From NCBI RefSeq assembly GCF_900108085.1, contig NZ_FNVR01000002.1, forward strand, positions 229,297 through 293,296: a DNA stretch of 64,000 bases, read 5' to 3'. The notes beneath the pieces were generated by a model. That model saw nothing but the letters and a program-made list of their open reading frames with translations, did no database searches and was not told where the DNA came from. The position numbers were made by a program, and so were the translations under genes. Source of the DNA: Algoriphagus boritolerans DSM 17298 = JCM 18970. GTDB taxonomy: Bacteria > Bacteroidota > Bacteroidia > Cytophagales > Cyclobacteriaceae. Of the stretch, positions 50,649-59,629 are shown piece after piece (the stretch's first letter is position 1; each line of letters starts with the position of its first letter).

Positions 50649-52324
50649 TGGATACGTTTCAACATATCAGACAGCTGAAGCAAAGCTTGGATAGCTATCC
50701 GCTAAGACGAATGGGGATGAGCTTTTTTTCGATTTTATCATTTTTCCTGCTTCCCTATTTCCCGACAGCACAACTCCATGCGCGTCAGTCGGATTTACCA
50801 AAGGAATCGGTCCAATTTAGCATCCCAAAGACACTATATCTGGCAGGCGAGAAGATCTGGTTTGAGGCGGAGGTAAAATCCGGCACCAATTCCAGTCCTT
50901 CAAAAGTCCTTTACGCTGAATTAGTTGATCGGTATTCCAACTCCGTAGCTTACACTAAAGTGCCATTGGAAAGCGGAATGGCTTTGAATTACCTTTTACT
51001 GTCTGATGCCATACCCTCCGATCACTATCTACTTCGGATCTATACCCGAATCAGCCCCTATTTGGATCTGGATTTGGGCATCGCCCAGCAGTTTGTGACA
51101 GTGATCAATCCCAAAATTCCCCCAAAACTAGTCGAAGGTGCTTCAACTTCTCGGGCTGGAGAGATTTCTACCACCGCTGATTTTGGAAAACTCAGCAAAC
51201 CTAAGCCCAAAGCAGGTGAAACTTTTGCCTTGGCTTTTGAGCAGGAAAAGCAGCTTGTAGCTTCGGGAATCTCGATTTTCAATCCTTATTTGCCTGATGA
51301 ACAGCAGCAGTACAAGTCTTCGGAGGTTTATGCTTCGCTGGCTCAAAAGTCACTTTTGCCGGAGCTTTTTGGTCATATAGTCGAATCCAAAGTACCCAAT
51401 GCGGATACCACTTTGACCTATTTCCTTTCACTGCATGGTTCCCAAAGTGCGCTATTCACGGATCGGGCGGATGAAAAAGGACAAATACTCTTTGACGCTG
51501 GAGGACTTTCACATTGGGATCGATTGATCATTCAGCTGGAAGACGGTGCCGAAATGGAAGGCCTCGAAATCGTGTCACCGGTCATCAACACCAAATTTTC
51601 CCCAAGCTTTCAATTCCCAACCTTATCCATCGAACCGACCGATCTTGAGTTTCTGAATCTCCTGCAAAAGGCCTCAGCCATTGAGGCGTATTACCTCGAA
51701 AACTATGAGCAGGATTCGTTGGAAGTAGTCACGGGATTTGTAGCGGATCACACCTTTCTATTGGATGATTATACCCGGTTTGAAACGGTGGAGACTGTAG
51801 TTCGGGAATATATTCCCAGTGTATTTGTCCGGACTCAGAACAAAAAGAAAGTCTTTAGACTGGTCAATGAAGCGGTCAAGTCTGTTTTTGAAACCAACCC
51901 ACTGATTCTGATCGATGCGATGCCCGTGTTTGATTCGGATCTGCTTTCCGGCTTCAATCCTAAATTCCTTTCCAAACTTGAGGTGCTCAATCGGGAATTT
52001 TACCTCAACGATAGGACATATCCCGGGGTACTGAGTTTTACCAGTTACGAAAATAATTTCGGTCTTTATCCTTTGGCTCCATCAGCCCGGTTTTTTGACT
52101 ACTTCGGTCTCCAGCCAAAAATAGAACTTGACAAAGCTCAATTTAGCAAGCCAATGGTACTTGGTAAATTTCCTGATTATCGGACTGTGTTGTTTTGGGG
52201 AAATTCTGAGACCGAAACTATTCAAGCTTCAAGTATGAGCGGGACGTATATGCTGTGGGTTAGATTTTTGGATGACTCAGGAAAATTTCAGGTTTCAAAG
52301 CGAAAATTCGACATTACACCATGA
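50648..52324 (+). CDS. Exported MG2-like protein between TonB receptor and DUF4249 genes
   Basis: A 558-residue exported protein. A hydrophobic signal, MGMSFFSILSFFLLPYFPT, begins at residue 22 (an alternative start at 50711). The region after it, SVQFSIPKTLYLAGEKIWFEAEV and VLYAELVDRYSNSVAYTKVPLESG in parts, looks like the macroglobulin MG2 domain also found in bacteroidete TonB loci. The rest, with NPYLPDEQQQYKSSEVY, is not recognised. It overlaps both neighbours (1 base before, 4 after), indicating tight translational coupling. Confidence 0.72.
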   Translation: MDTFQHIRQLKQSLDSYPLRRMGMSFFSILSFFLLPYFPTAQLHARQSDLPKESVQFSIPKTLYLAGEKIWFEAEVKSGTNSSPSKVLYAELVDRYSNSVAYTKVPLESGMALNYLLLSDAIPSDHYLLRIYTRISPYLDLDLGIAQQFVTVINPKIPPKLVEGASTSRAGEISTTADFGKLSKPKPKAGETFALAFEQEKQLVASGISIFNPYLPDEQQQYKSSEVYASLAQKSLLPELFGHIVESKVPNADTTLTYFLSLHGSQSALFTDRADEKGQILFDAGGLSHWDRLIIQLEDGAEMEGLEIVSPVINTKFSPSFQFPTLSIEPTDLEFLNLLQKASAIEAYYLENYEQDSLEVVTGFVADHTFLLDDYTRFETVETVVREYIPSVFVRTQNKKKVFRLVNEAVKSVFETNPLILIDAMPVFDSDLLSGFNPKFLSKLEVLNREFYLNDRTYPGVLSFTSYENNFGLYPLAPSARFFDYFGLQPKIELDKAQFSKPMVLGKFPDYRTVLFWGNSETETIQASSMSGTYMLWVRFLDDSGKFQVSKRKFDITP

Positions 52325-53493
52325 AGGGCACAAGACTAAAAACAACACTTTTACGATTTGCCGTATTGACTGCCTGCGTCATGGTTATGTTTGCGTGCAG
52401 AGAACCTTTTGAGCCGGAAAATCCGCAGTCCGCCACCTCAGTGCTGGTAGTTGAGGGCTATATTGATACGGAAGGTTTGGAGAGTCAACTAAGAATAAGC
52501 CGGACCGTTCCCATCAATTCGGCTACAAGTTCAAGTCCGGAGATCGGTGCGCTTGTTACCTTAATTTCTGAAAATGGCGCTGCCTATTCACTTGCAGAAA
52601 CTGAACCCGGAATCTATCTTATTTCTCAGAATCTTCAGGAAGACGCCAACTATACCCTCGAAATTCAACTTCATGATGGAGAACGTTTTGAATCTACTCC
52701 AATGAGACCGATCAGGACTCCGGAAATCCTTGACGCAGGTTTTGTCCGGGATGAAGATGGCGTGGAGGTTTTTGTCAATACCCAAGGCAATGAGATAGCC
52801 GATGATTTCTTATGGACATTTGAGGAAACTTGGATTTATCGTCCCCGAATCAGAACAACCTACATCTATGATGCTTCGATCAAAGATGTGAGAACCAGGA
52901 CAGCATCTGAGCAGATTGCGCGTTGTTTCAAAAGCGAGCAAAATCCTGATATTTTACTGGAAACAAGTTCGAGATTTCAGAATCAGGTGGTATTCAGACA
53001 GACGATCACCGAAATACCCACAGGGGATGAGCGGATTCAGGAGCGATATAGTATTCTGATTTCCCAGAAAGCACTGGACCCGGCGGCGGTTCAATTTTGG
53101 GAAACTTTGAAGCGAAATACAGAGGATATAGGTTCCATTTTCAGTCCTTTACCTTCACAGATTTCTGGGAATATCAGAGCTGTGGATGATTCCGGTATTG
53201 GTGTCTTAGGTCAGGTGAGCATGGGGGTGACCAAGCAGCGAAGGATTTATATCAATCTTACAGACGTTTCCCCTTGGGGGTACAGCGATCCCGAATTCAA
53301 CGATTGTGTCATTGAGGAAGAAGCAGTCAGGATGTCCGATTATGAGTCGATTTTTGGTAGTGGATTTATTGTTCCGGCTCGGGAGTTAATGGAAGGAACT
53401 TCCATAGTGGGGTATTATCCTACCACTAAAAGATGTGCAGATTGCACACTTTATGCTTCTCCGATTGTTCCGGATTTTTGGGAACAGGATTGA
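52321..53493 (+). CDS. DUF4249 family lipoprotein
   Basis: A 390-residue lipoprotein: hydrophobic start with VMVMFAC (Cys26) as lipid site. Family-style segments: SVLVVEGYIDTEGLESQLRISRTV in parts, LVTLISENGAAYSLAETEPGIYLI and a Cys-containing end with CADCTLYASPIVPDFW. DUF4249 proteins commonly sit beside TonB receptors in Bacteroidota, probably as surface ligand binders, though the ligand is not known. It is the last gene of the four-gene operon; 11 bases separate it from the convergent channel gene. Confidence 0.88.
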   Translation: MKGTRLKTTLLRFAVLTACVMVMFACREPFEPENPQSATSVLVVEGYIDTEGLESQLRISRTVPINSATSSSPEIGALVTLISENGAAYSLAETEPGIYLISQNLQEDANYTLEIQLHDGERFESTPMRPIRTPEILDAGFVRDEDGVEVFVNTQGNEIADDFLWTFEETWIYRPRIRTTYIYDASIKDVRTRTASEQIARCFKSEQNPDILLETSSRFQNQVVFRQTITEIPTGDERIQERYSILISQKALDPAAVQFWETLKRNTEDIGSIFSPLPSQISGNIRAVDDSGIGVLGQVSMGVTKQRRIYINLTDVSPWGYSDPEFNDCVIEEEAVRMSDYESIFGSGFIVPARELMEGTSIVGYYPTTKRCADCTLYASPIVPDFWEQD

Positions 53494-53504
53494 GTGTAGT
53501 GCGC

Positions 53505-55163
53505 TTAGGAGTTTTTCTTACGGAGTTCTGAATTAAGGAAATTACTCAGCCGAGTCTTGTATTCTGCTTCGCCGGGATAAGCTGGAGTGAGACCGTTTTT
53601 TTCCGGAAAGGACTCCATGTGCAGCGTTTGTGTGGGAAATGCGAAGCGGACACCCAGGGTATTTGCCAACTTGACGATTTGAATCAGAATTTCGTGTCTT
53701 GATTTGAGTTCTTCCGGCCATGTGGGGACTTCAAAGAAAATATAGAACATGATGTCCTGGCTGTAGGCGGAAAGGTTGTTGAAGAAAATGTTGAAATAGT
53801 CTTTTCTCGTTTTTGGATGCGCTAATACAATTTCCTGAAGCCCTTTGACAAACTCCTCGATCAATTCCGGTGGTGTGTCATAGGTGATGGTCAGCGTGGT
53901 GAAAAAACGACGGTATTGACGCAAGCCATGATTGTCTACGACTGCATCTGCTATTTTTCCATTTGGCACATACATGACTGAATTTCGGAAAGTCCTGATC
54001 CGGGTAGATCTAAATCCAACTTCCTCCACCGTTCCGTCTATTTCTCCGGAAGTCACCCAATCCCCCACTTGAAAGGGTTTGTCAATGAAGATCATGATGG
54101 ATCCAAAAAAGTTTTTGATCGTGTCTTGGGCTGCCAATGCAATCGCGACCCCACCGATTGAGATTCCAGTCAGGAAGGGGAGAATGTCGAAATTGAGCCC
54201 ATCTCGAAGCACGAATAAAGTGCCCACTAAAATAACCAGCGCTTTGAGCGTCTTGCGGATCAGCGGAACGAGTTGATCATCGAGTGTGGATTCGGTTTTT
54301 GCAGCAAGGCTTGCAAAATATGCTGCTACTACATCGACGATTTTGTAGAAAATCACCGTGATCAGAAAGGGCTTCAGGGTATCAAAGACCGGTACAATCC
54401 AGGCATATATTTCTACCGGTAACTGTAAAATGCGAATCAGGAAGGAAAGCAAAAGTACAATCAGATAGAAGCTGGTGATTTTGGCAACAGGCAGCAGGTA
54501 ATTTTCCCCGATGTAGCCATAGCCCAATCGGTCCAGGACGTAAATCAGCCCCTTGTCCACCAGAAAAGTGAAAACCAAATGCGCTAAGAATGTCAGGAAG
54601 ATCAGGAAGGTAATTCCGGCCAGTTGCCAAAGTTGGAGACCGAGATATTCACTCGTGCCTATTTTTGGCAGGATATTGAGAAGTCGATCTGTGCCATAGG
54701 GGTAGGTCTCGCGATGGAGGTCGGTAATCTGGGCAACTGAAAAGGAAGAAAATTTCCATTGGTTGCCAACCTTATCCAAGAAAATTGCTGGAAGTTTTAC
54801 CTTATCAAAGTAGAATCGCTGTTCTCCATTTGCGGTAGAATCTGTAAAGTTTGCGTCGTTTGGGATTTCACTGGTTCGTATTACGATCCCTTTTCCTTCA
54901 AAAATCTGCTGAAGTTTGATCGCAAGTTCTTCAGGATCGCCTTCCGTGTTTTTTAAATCGAGCGTTTTGGCTGCTCGCTCGGGAAAGAAATGATTTCGAT
55001 CCAGATTGTAGAAAAAGGTAAGTGTGGTATGATAGGGTGAGTTTAAGTTTACGTCCTCTTCAATGGACGAGGGTAATTCATTGTCCGTAATAAGTTGTGG
55101 ATGTGCGTGTTGGAAAAGTGAAATGAAGAAAATAAAAACTAAGCAGAGCCTCTTAGACATCAT
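53505..55163 (-). CDS. Mechanosensitive ion channel of the MscS family
   Basis: A 552-residue inner-membrane channel that releases solutes on hypo-osmotic shock. It has a signal peptide (LVFIFFISLFQHAHPQ), a periplasmic domain of about 150 residues, membrane helices such as LAGITFLIFLTFLAHLVF and ITSFYLIVLLLSFLIRIL, and the pore helix GISIGGVAIALAAQDTIKNFFG near residue 330-350 with the following FIDKPFQVGDWV and IRTFRNSVMYVPNG of the beta domain. The C-terminal cytosolic domain is complete. Confidence 0.92.
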   Translation of the reverse strand: MMSKRLCLVFIFFISLFQHAHPQLITDNELPSSIEEDVNLNSPYHTTLTFFYNLDRNHFFPERAAKTLDLKNTEGDPEELAIKLQQIFEGKGIVIRTSEIPNDANFTDSTANGEQRFYFDKVKLPAIFLDKVGNQWKFSSFSVAQITDLHRETYPYGTDRLLNILPKIGTSEYLGLQLWQLAGITFLIFLTFLAHLVFTFLVDKGLIYVLDRLGYGYIGENYLLPVAKITSFYLIVLLLSFLIRILQLPVEIYAWIVPVFDTLKPFLITVIFYKIVDVVAAYFASLAAKTESTLDDQLVPLIRKTLKALVILVGTLFVLRDGLNFDILPFLTGISIGGVAIALAAQDTIKNFFGSIMIFIDKPFQVGDWVTSGEIDGTVEEVGFRSTRIRTFRNSVMYVPNGKIADAVVDNHGLRQYRRFFTTLTITYDTPPELIEEFVKGLQEIVLAHPKTRKDYFNIFFNNLSAYSQDIMFYIFFEVPTWPEELKSRHEILIQIVKLANTLGVRFAFPTQTLHMESFPEKNGLTPAYPGEAEYKTRLSNFLNSELRKKNS

Positions 55164-55226
55164 TGATTTCGTTTGATTTGCCCCTGCAAGTTACTTTATC
55201 CTCAAAGCCAAGCCAAGTGATTGAAG

Positions 55227-57965
55227 TCAATCGGGCATCAGGTACTCCAGGATTCGACTCCCACTGACGGTTCGGATTACGTATTGCCCCTTGGTGGATT
55301 GGTGGCTGATTTGGATAGGACCTTCACTTTCAAGCGGGGTGGTGGTCAGCATATCTCCTTTCAGATCATACAGGTAACCAAAGCCCTGCTCAGGATCGGA
55401 GACAGCAAGAATCTTTCTGTTTGATCCAAAATCAAAATAACCAAACTTCAGGTTTTCTCCTGATAAAAGGAGTGAAAACAATACCTTTTCCTGGTCGTCC
55501 GAGACGACAGTCTTTGCGTATTGTTTTGACAGAATTAACTCAGCATAACCCGACTGATCAGCAATTAATTCAAAGCGATCATCTCGATTTTCTTTGACCA
55601 GCTGTGTCCTGTAAGTGATTTCGCCATTGAAGCTTGCATGGATCAATTCGCCGGATTGAGAAATTGCCGAAATCTTCAGAGAATTTCCCCTTGCCCCGGA
55701 AGTAATGTTAATAGGTGTGATGAAATCCTTTCCTAAGCTTAGCGGAGAACCGGATTGTTTTTCTCCTCTACGATTAAAAAGGTGAACATTACCGGATGCA
55801 GACTGGGCTACCATGAAGTCCCCTTTTCCGGGAACCCGGATGTGTCGAGGAGTCAAGATCACCCGTTCTTGCAGTTTCAATGGATCCCATCCTTCGAGTT
55901 TTTTTCCATTTCTGTCCAGAAGCCATAGGTTTCCGGATTCAGTGGCTATGAAATAGCGGTATTCCCGTGTATTGTCATAGTCTACCAGATTTAAGTGTGT
56001 GATTCGTTCGTTGAGCGAGACGGGGAATCCCGGAAGGGGATTGCCGAGGCGGTCGATTGCATAGAGATTTTCAGCAGTGGCAATCAGCAGTTGAAGTTTG
56101 CCGTTTTTCAGAAAATCGATCTGATAAGCATCCGAAACCACAGGCCCCGAAAGTGGAACTGAATAAACCTTCTCGCCTCCGGAATTTATTAAGTGAAGCA
56201 CATGATTGGTGTCTTGCACTACCAGATCCTCTGTTCTGTCATTGAAGTTCAAAATGGCTTTGGGGCCGAAGACTATTTTGTCAGAAAGCGTAATTGTTTT
56301 AGCTGGAATCAGACTCACTCCGGCTGTTTCTTTCACCGCGCTGACTCCTGAGGATTGATAGGGGATGGTCAACGTTGCCTCAGGCTTTCCACCGATCTGA
56401 TTTATTCTCAAACTCACGAATGGGAAAGCACGGAAGGTCGGAGCATAGATCTGCAGGAATGGACTCCAGGAGGGATTGCTTTTGTTTTCCCAGCTTTCCC
56501 AGATCTTGTCGATCAGAAAAGTTTTGGAATAGCCAGCGGCAGGATTGATTGCCCGGTTTCCGGGGAAGGATTCGGGCGCTTTTGCCCAAGTGTTGCCCAT
56601 GGCAAAATCATCCAAAATCATCTTCATTCCGGCCGCCGAATTGGACATCACGAGGATTTCTCCCAATAAACTGATGTGTGTCTGCGGAAATCCGGCAAAC
56701 TTCCCGTTGAATAAATGTGCCGGGAAATCTTCTTCCGGGAAATACAAAATCTCCGAATCCCGGTAAAAGTCCGATTGCTCACTGTCTGTACTGGTTCGGT
56801 ATTCTTTCAGAAAAGCAATGGCCTGGGCAGGATTTAAAACTCGGGCTAAGACCACTTGATTGTCATTTTGATTTCCGAGGTTTTCCAGTTTTAAATAGTA
56901 GAATTCACCCGAAAAATTATCCAAAAAGCCACGGTCAGTGAGCTTGCTTTGGATTTCTCCACTGATGGTAGATTTGGAGGTAAAGGCGGTATTTCGCAGT
57001 TTTTGTGTTTCAAAGACCCCATCCATGTTGATTTGGGTGATGGTCTGTGTTCGGGAGGAGATTACCTTTTGAAATTCCGGGAAATTCGCCCTCACCGCCG
57101 GAGTGAAGTCCAATTCTTCTGAGAGAATTGCAGGACCTTTAAAGATGAGCTGACCTTCCTCAAAAGTCAGGTTCAGAGCAAACACGGCATCATTTTGCGC
57201 AAGTTCTTTAACCGTAATATTGTCTCTTTCCTTACTGATTCCCTCCAAAAGTTTGGATAGGCCATGGGCTGAAAAGATCAGTCTTCCCTGCTCCGCATCC
57301 AGTTTCAAATTGGAAGAAAGTTTCGAAGCGAGTGAGTTTTGATCTGCGCTGATATAGAGTCGGATAGCCTCCTCTATGATAAAAGAGGAGGAAGAGGCCA
57401 ATAGAACATTGCCTAAGACAGACACGGACCACTTCCGCGAGTTTGCGGAATCGAAAAATTCCAAGACTTCGATGTCGCTGTACGTTCGGGATTGAATCCG
57501 GATGGATTTGGGTATCCGGCTTTTTATTTCTTCCAAAAAATCAAGCGGTGAATTAGCTCCGAAATTGACGGTGAATAGAAGGTCAAAACTGTCAATTCCC
57601 GTGGCGTGGTAGCTGATGGTAACTTGCTTATTGCGAAGTGTCCGGGAAACCTGCCCATTCGCACCAGTCAGGCTGTCCAAACTGACCAATTGATCAGCAG
57701 TTTTGGCAAAAGCCGGAAGTTGGGAAATCACTTCCCAGAGGGGTTGGCTTACCAGTTCATTCCATGTTTGATCTGCCTGATTTGATTCAAACACAAATAC
57801 AGCCTCAGGATGGATCAGATCCAGGCTATTGATGTTTCTTCCGGAGAGGAAATTTAGATAAAGCCAAAATCCACCCCAGGAAACGAGGATAATTACAGCG
57901 ATTATCAAAAGGCTTTTCCAGATTTTCACAATACTTCCAGGACTGATTTCATTGACATAATACAA
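55227..57965 (-). CDS. Large membrane-anchored protein of unknown function
   Basis: A 912-residue protein that I do not recognise. One membrane helix at about residues 17-38 (LLIIAVIILVSWGGFWLYLNFL) suggests an inner-membrane anchor with the rest in the periplasm. Residues 45-500 hold repeated helix-strand segments (PEAVFVFESNQADQTW, LAQNDAVFALNLTFEEG). The C-terminal third, from about 590, looks like a propeller: QIDFLKNGKLQLLIATAENLYAIDRLGNPLPGFP in parts, RYFIATESGNLWLLDRNGKKLEGWD in parts. It is upstream of the MscS gene on the same strand, 63 bases away. Confidence 0.6.
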   Translation of the reverse strand: MYYVNEISPGSIVKIWKSLLIIAVIILVSWGGFWLYLNFLSGRNINSLDLIHPEAVFVFESNQADQTWNELVSQPLWEVISQLPAFAKTADQLVSLDSLTGANGQVSRTLRNKQVTISYHATGIDSFDLLFTVNFGANSPLDFLEEIKSRIPKSIRIQSRTYSDIEVLEFFDSANSRKWSVSVLGNVLLASSSSFIIEEAIRLYISADQNSLASKLSSNLKLDAEQGRLIFSAHGLSKLLEGISKERDNITVKELAQNDAVFALNLTFEEGQLIFKGPAILSEELDFTPAVRANFPEFQKVISSRTQTITQINMDGVFETQKLRNTAFTSKSTISGEIQSKLTDRGFLDNFSGEFYYLKLENLGNQNDNQVVLARVLNPAQAIAFLKEYRTSTDSEQSDFYRDSEILYFPEEDFPAHLFNGKFAGFPQTHISLLGEILVMSNSAAGMKMILDDFAMGNTWAKAPESFPGNRAINPAAGYSKTFLIDKIWESWENKSNPSWSPFLQIYAPTFRAFPFVSLRINQIGGKPEATLTIPYQSSGVSAVKETAGVSLIPAKTITLSDKIVFGPKAILNFNDRTEDLVVQDTNHVLHLINSGGEKVYSVPLSGPVVSDAYQIDFLKNGKLQLLIATAENLYAIDRLGNPLPGFPVSLNERITHLNLVDYDNTREYRYFIATESGNLWLLDRNGKKLEGWDPLKLQERVILTPRHIRVPGKGDFMVAQSASGNVHLFNRRGEKQSGSPLSLGKDFITPINITSGARGNSLKISAISQSGELIHASFNGEITYRTQLVKENRDDRFELIADQSGYAELILSKQYAKTVVSDDQEKVLFSLLLSGENLKFGYFDFGSNRKILAVSDPEQGFGYLYDLKGDMLTTTPLESEGPIQISHQSTKGQYVIRTVSGSRILEYLMPD

Positions 57966-58012
57966 AAAACAGACCTAAGAAACCCCGTTTTTGAGCGGTG
58001 AATCTTAGGTCT
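57962..58012 (-). terminator. Terminator after mdh
   Basis: On the minus strand AGACCTAAGA pairs with TCTTAGGTCT (58012 to 57971) around a loop that itself contains a CCGC/ACGG mini-stem, followed by GTTTTTTG at 57970-57963. Confidence 0.82.
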
Positions 58013-58032
58013 TAGCTTATTTTTTGTTTGAA

Positions 58033-58968
58033 TTACTTGGAAAGGTTGTCCAATACATTCATTACTTCCTTGACATGACCTCGGGATGTCTCAAGCAATG
58101 CTTTTTCTTCCGCATTGAGATCCAGCTCAAGTACTTTTTCAACACCGTTTTTGCCTAAAATTACCGGAACGCCCAAGTAGCAGTCATCGATGCCATATTC
58201 GCCGTCCAGTTTGATGCATACCGGGAATACACGTCGCTGATTTTTCAGGATGGCTTCTACCATTTGTGCGGCAGCAGCTCCCGGAGCATACCAAGCAGAA
58301 GTCCCCATCAACTTGACCAGTTCCCCACCTCCAAATTTGGTGCGTTCGATGATGGCGTCCAGCTTGTCTTTGGCGACCAATTCCGTCACAGGAATACCTG
58401 CCACTGTAGTGTATCGAGGAAGTGGAACCATCGTGTCGCCGTGGCCTCCCATCAGAATCGCCTGAATTTCTTTTCCTGATACATTGAGTTCTTCGGCCAG
58501 AAATGCTCTGTAGCGAGCTGTATCCAGGATACCCGCCATACCGATCACTTTATTTCTGCTCAGTCCGGAAGTCAGATGTGCCTGATAGGTCATCACATCG
58601 AGTGGGTTGGAGACCATAATGATGATCGCATTTGGAGAATATTTCACCACATTTTCAGTCACAGACTTGACGATGCCGGCATTGGTTTCGATCAGATCGT
58701 CTCGGGTCATACCCGGCTTTCTCGGAAGACCGGAAGTGATCACGACCACGTCTGAATTGGCAGTTTTGCTGTAGTCATTGGTGCTGCCCACAGTTCTGCT
58801 GTCGTACTGATTGATCGGGGCTTTCTGCCAGATGTCAAGGGCCTTACCTTCTGCGATACCTTCCTTGATATCAATTAAAACAATTTCTTCGGCTACTTCG
58901 CGATATGCTAAAACATCGGCACAGGTAGCACCTACGTTGCCTGCACCTACTACGGTTACTTTGCTCAT
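58033..58968 (-). CDS. mdh: Malate dehydrogenase
   Basis: NAD-dependent oxidation of malate to oxaloacetate in the TCA cycle. 311 residues, LDH-like type. The NAD fold GAGNVGATCADVLA is at residues 7-20; the substrate loop GLPRKPGMTRDD carries the two arginines that mark malate rather than lactate specificity; NPLDVMTYQAH and the catalytic His in MGGHGDTMVPLPRYTT follow. Start MSKVTVVGAGNVG at 58968. Confidence 0.97.
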   Translation of the reverse strand: MSKVTVVGAGNVGATCADVLAYREVAEEIVLIDIKEGIAEGKALDIWQKAPINQYDSRTVGSTNDYSKTANSDVVVITSGLPRKPGMTRDDLIETNAGIVKSVTENVVKYSPNAIIIMVSNPLDVMTYQAHLTSGLSRNKVIGMAGILDTARYRAFLAEELNVSGKEIQAILMGGHGDTMVPLPRYTTVAGIPVTELVAKDKLDAIIERTKFGGGELVKLMGTSAWYAPGAAAAQMVEAILKNQRRVFPVCIKLDGEYGIDDCYLGVPVILGKNGVEKVLELDLNAEEKALLETSRGHVKEVMNVLDNLSK

Positions 58969-59031
58969 GATTTTGATGATTTTTTTATGATTACTGGCTT
59001 TAAAAGCGCCGCTAAGATATTAAACAACAAC

Positions 59032-59060
59032 AAGTATTCGAAGCTTGGCTTCGAATACTT
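59032..59060 (-). terminator. Inverted repeat downstream of the CNBD gene, possible terminator
   Basis: AAGTATTCGAAGC (59032-59044) pairs perfectly with GCTTCGAATACTT (59048-59060) around a three-base loop. On the minus strand it is followed by GTTGTTGTTT, a weak U-rich tract, after the tilS-CNBD pair and before mdh. Confidence 0.55.
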
Positions 59061-59110
59061 TAGGATGGGTTCAGGAATTTTGATGAACGAAAATCAGAGC
59101 AGATGAACCG

Positions 59111-59626
59111 CTATTCAAACATTTGTCTGAGGCTGAAAAATCCGAATGACTCCCGATAGGAGCGAAAAAGGCGCTGGTTGTTGGCATTGAAGTATTCAGA
59201 GAGCGAGGTCATCATTTTGGCTTTGATCTTTGGATTGCTGTCAAAAATCTCCTGAATCGCAAAGTGCGGTATCACGATCAACTCTGCTTCATCCGAAGTG
59301 ATCAAGGCGGTGTAAGTCCGCTTGGCCTCTTCTAAAAGTGAATTTTCACCAAAAGCTTCCCCACGACCTACTTCCATGATGGTTTCAAAATTGTCCTTGA
59401 TATCAATGGTCAGGTCTACTTTTCCTTTTTTGATGAGGTAAAGCGCCTGGCTTGGATCCTTGCTGAAAAAAACCACCTCATCGCGAAGGTATTTTCTGTG
59501 GTGCATTGCGGGAATAAAGCGGGCTAGCTCTTTTTGTCTCAGTCGCTCAAAAAACTTGATCCCCTGCAAAAAATCAAACATCAGCAGCTGCTCCTCGTCG
59601 TAGGTTTTTGAAAATGGATTTATCAT
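59111..59626 (-). CDS. Single-domain cyclic nucleotide-binding protein
   Basis: A 171-residue protein with one cNMP-binding domain and no DNA-binding helix-turn-helix. The fold shows FLQGIKFFERLRQKELARFIP, LIKKGKVDLTI, GRGEAFGENSLLEEAKRTYTA in parts (phosphate-binding cassette) and SDEAELIVIPHFA. Its role may be sensing or adaptor-like; the ligand is unknown, and the RxxA-like Arg is present as KRTYTA. The ATG at 59626 lies 3 bases after the tilS stop, so the two are likely co-transcribed. Confidence 0.8.
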   Translation of the reverse strand: MINPFSKTYDEEQLLMFDFLQGIKFFERLRQKELARFIPAMHHRKYLRDEVVFFSKDPSQALYLIKKGKVDLTIDIKDNFETIMEVGRGEAFGENSLLEEAKRTYTALITSDEAELIVIPHFAIQEIFDSNPKIKAKMMTSLSEYFNANNQRLFRSYRESFGFFSLRQMFE

Positions 59627-59629
59627 GGA

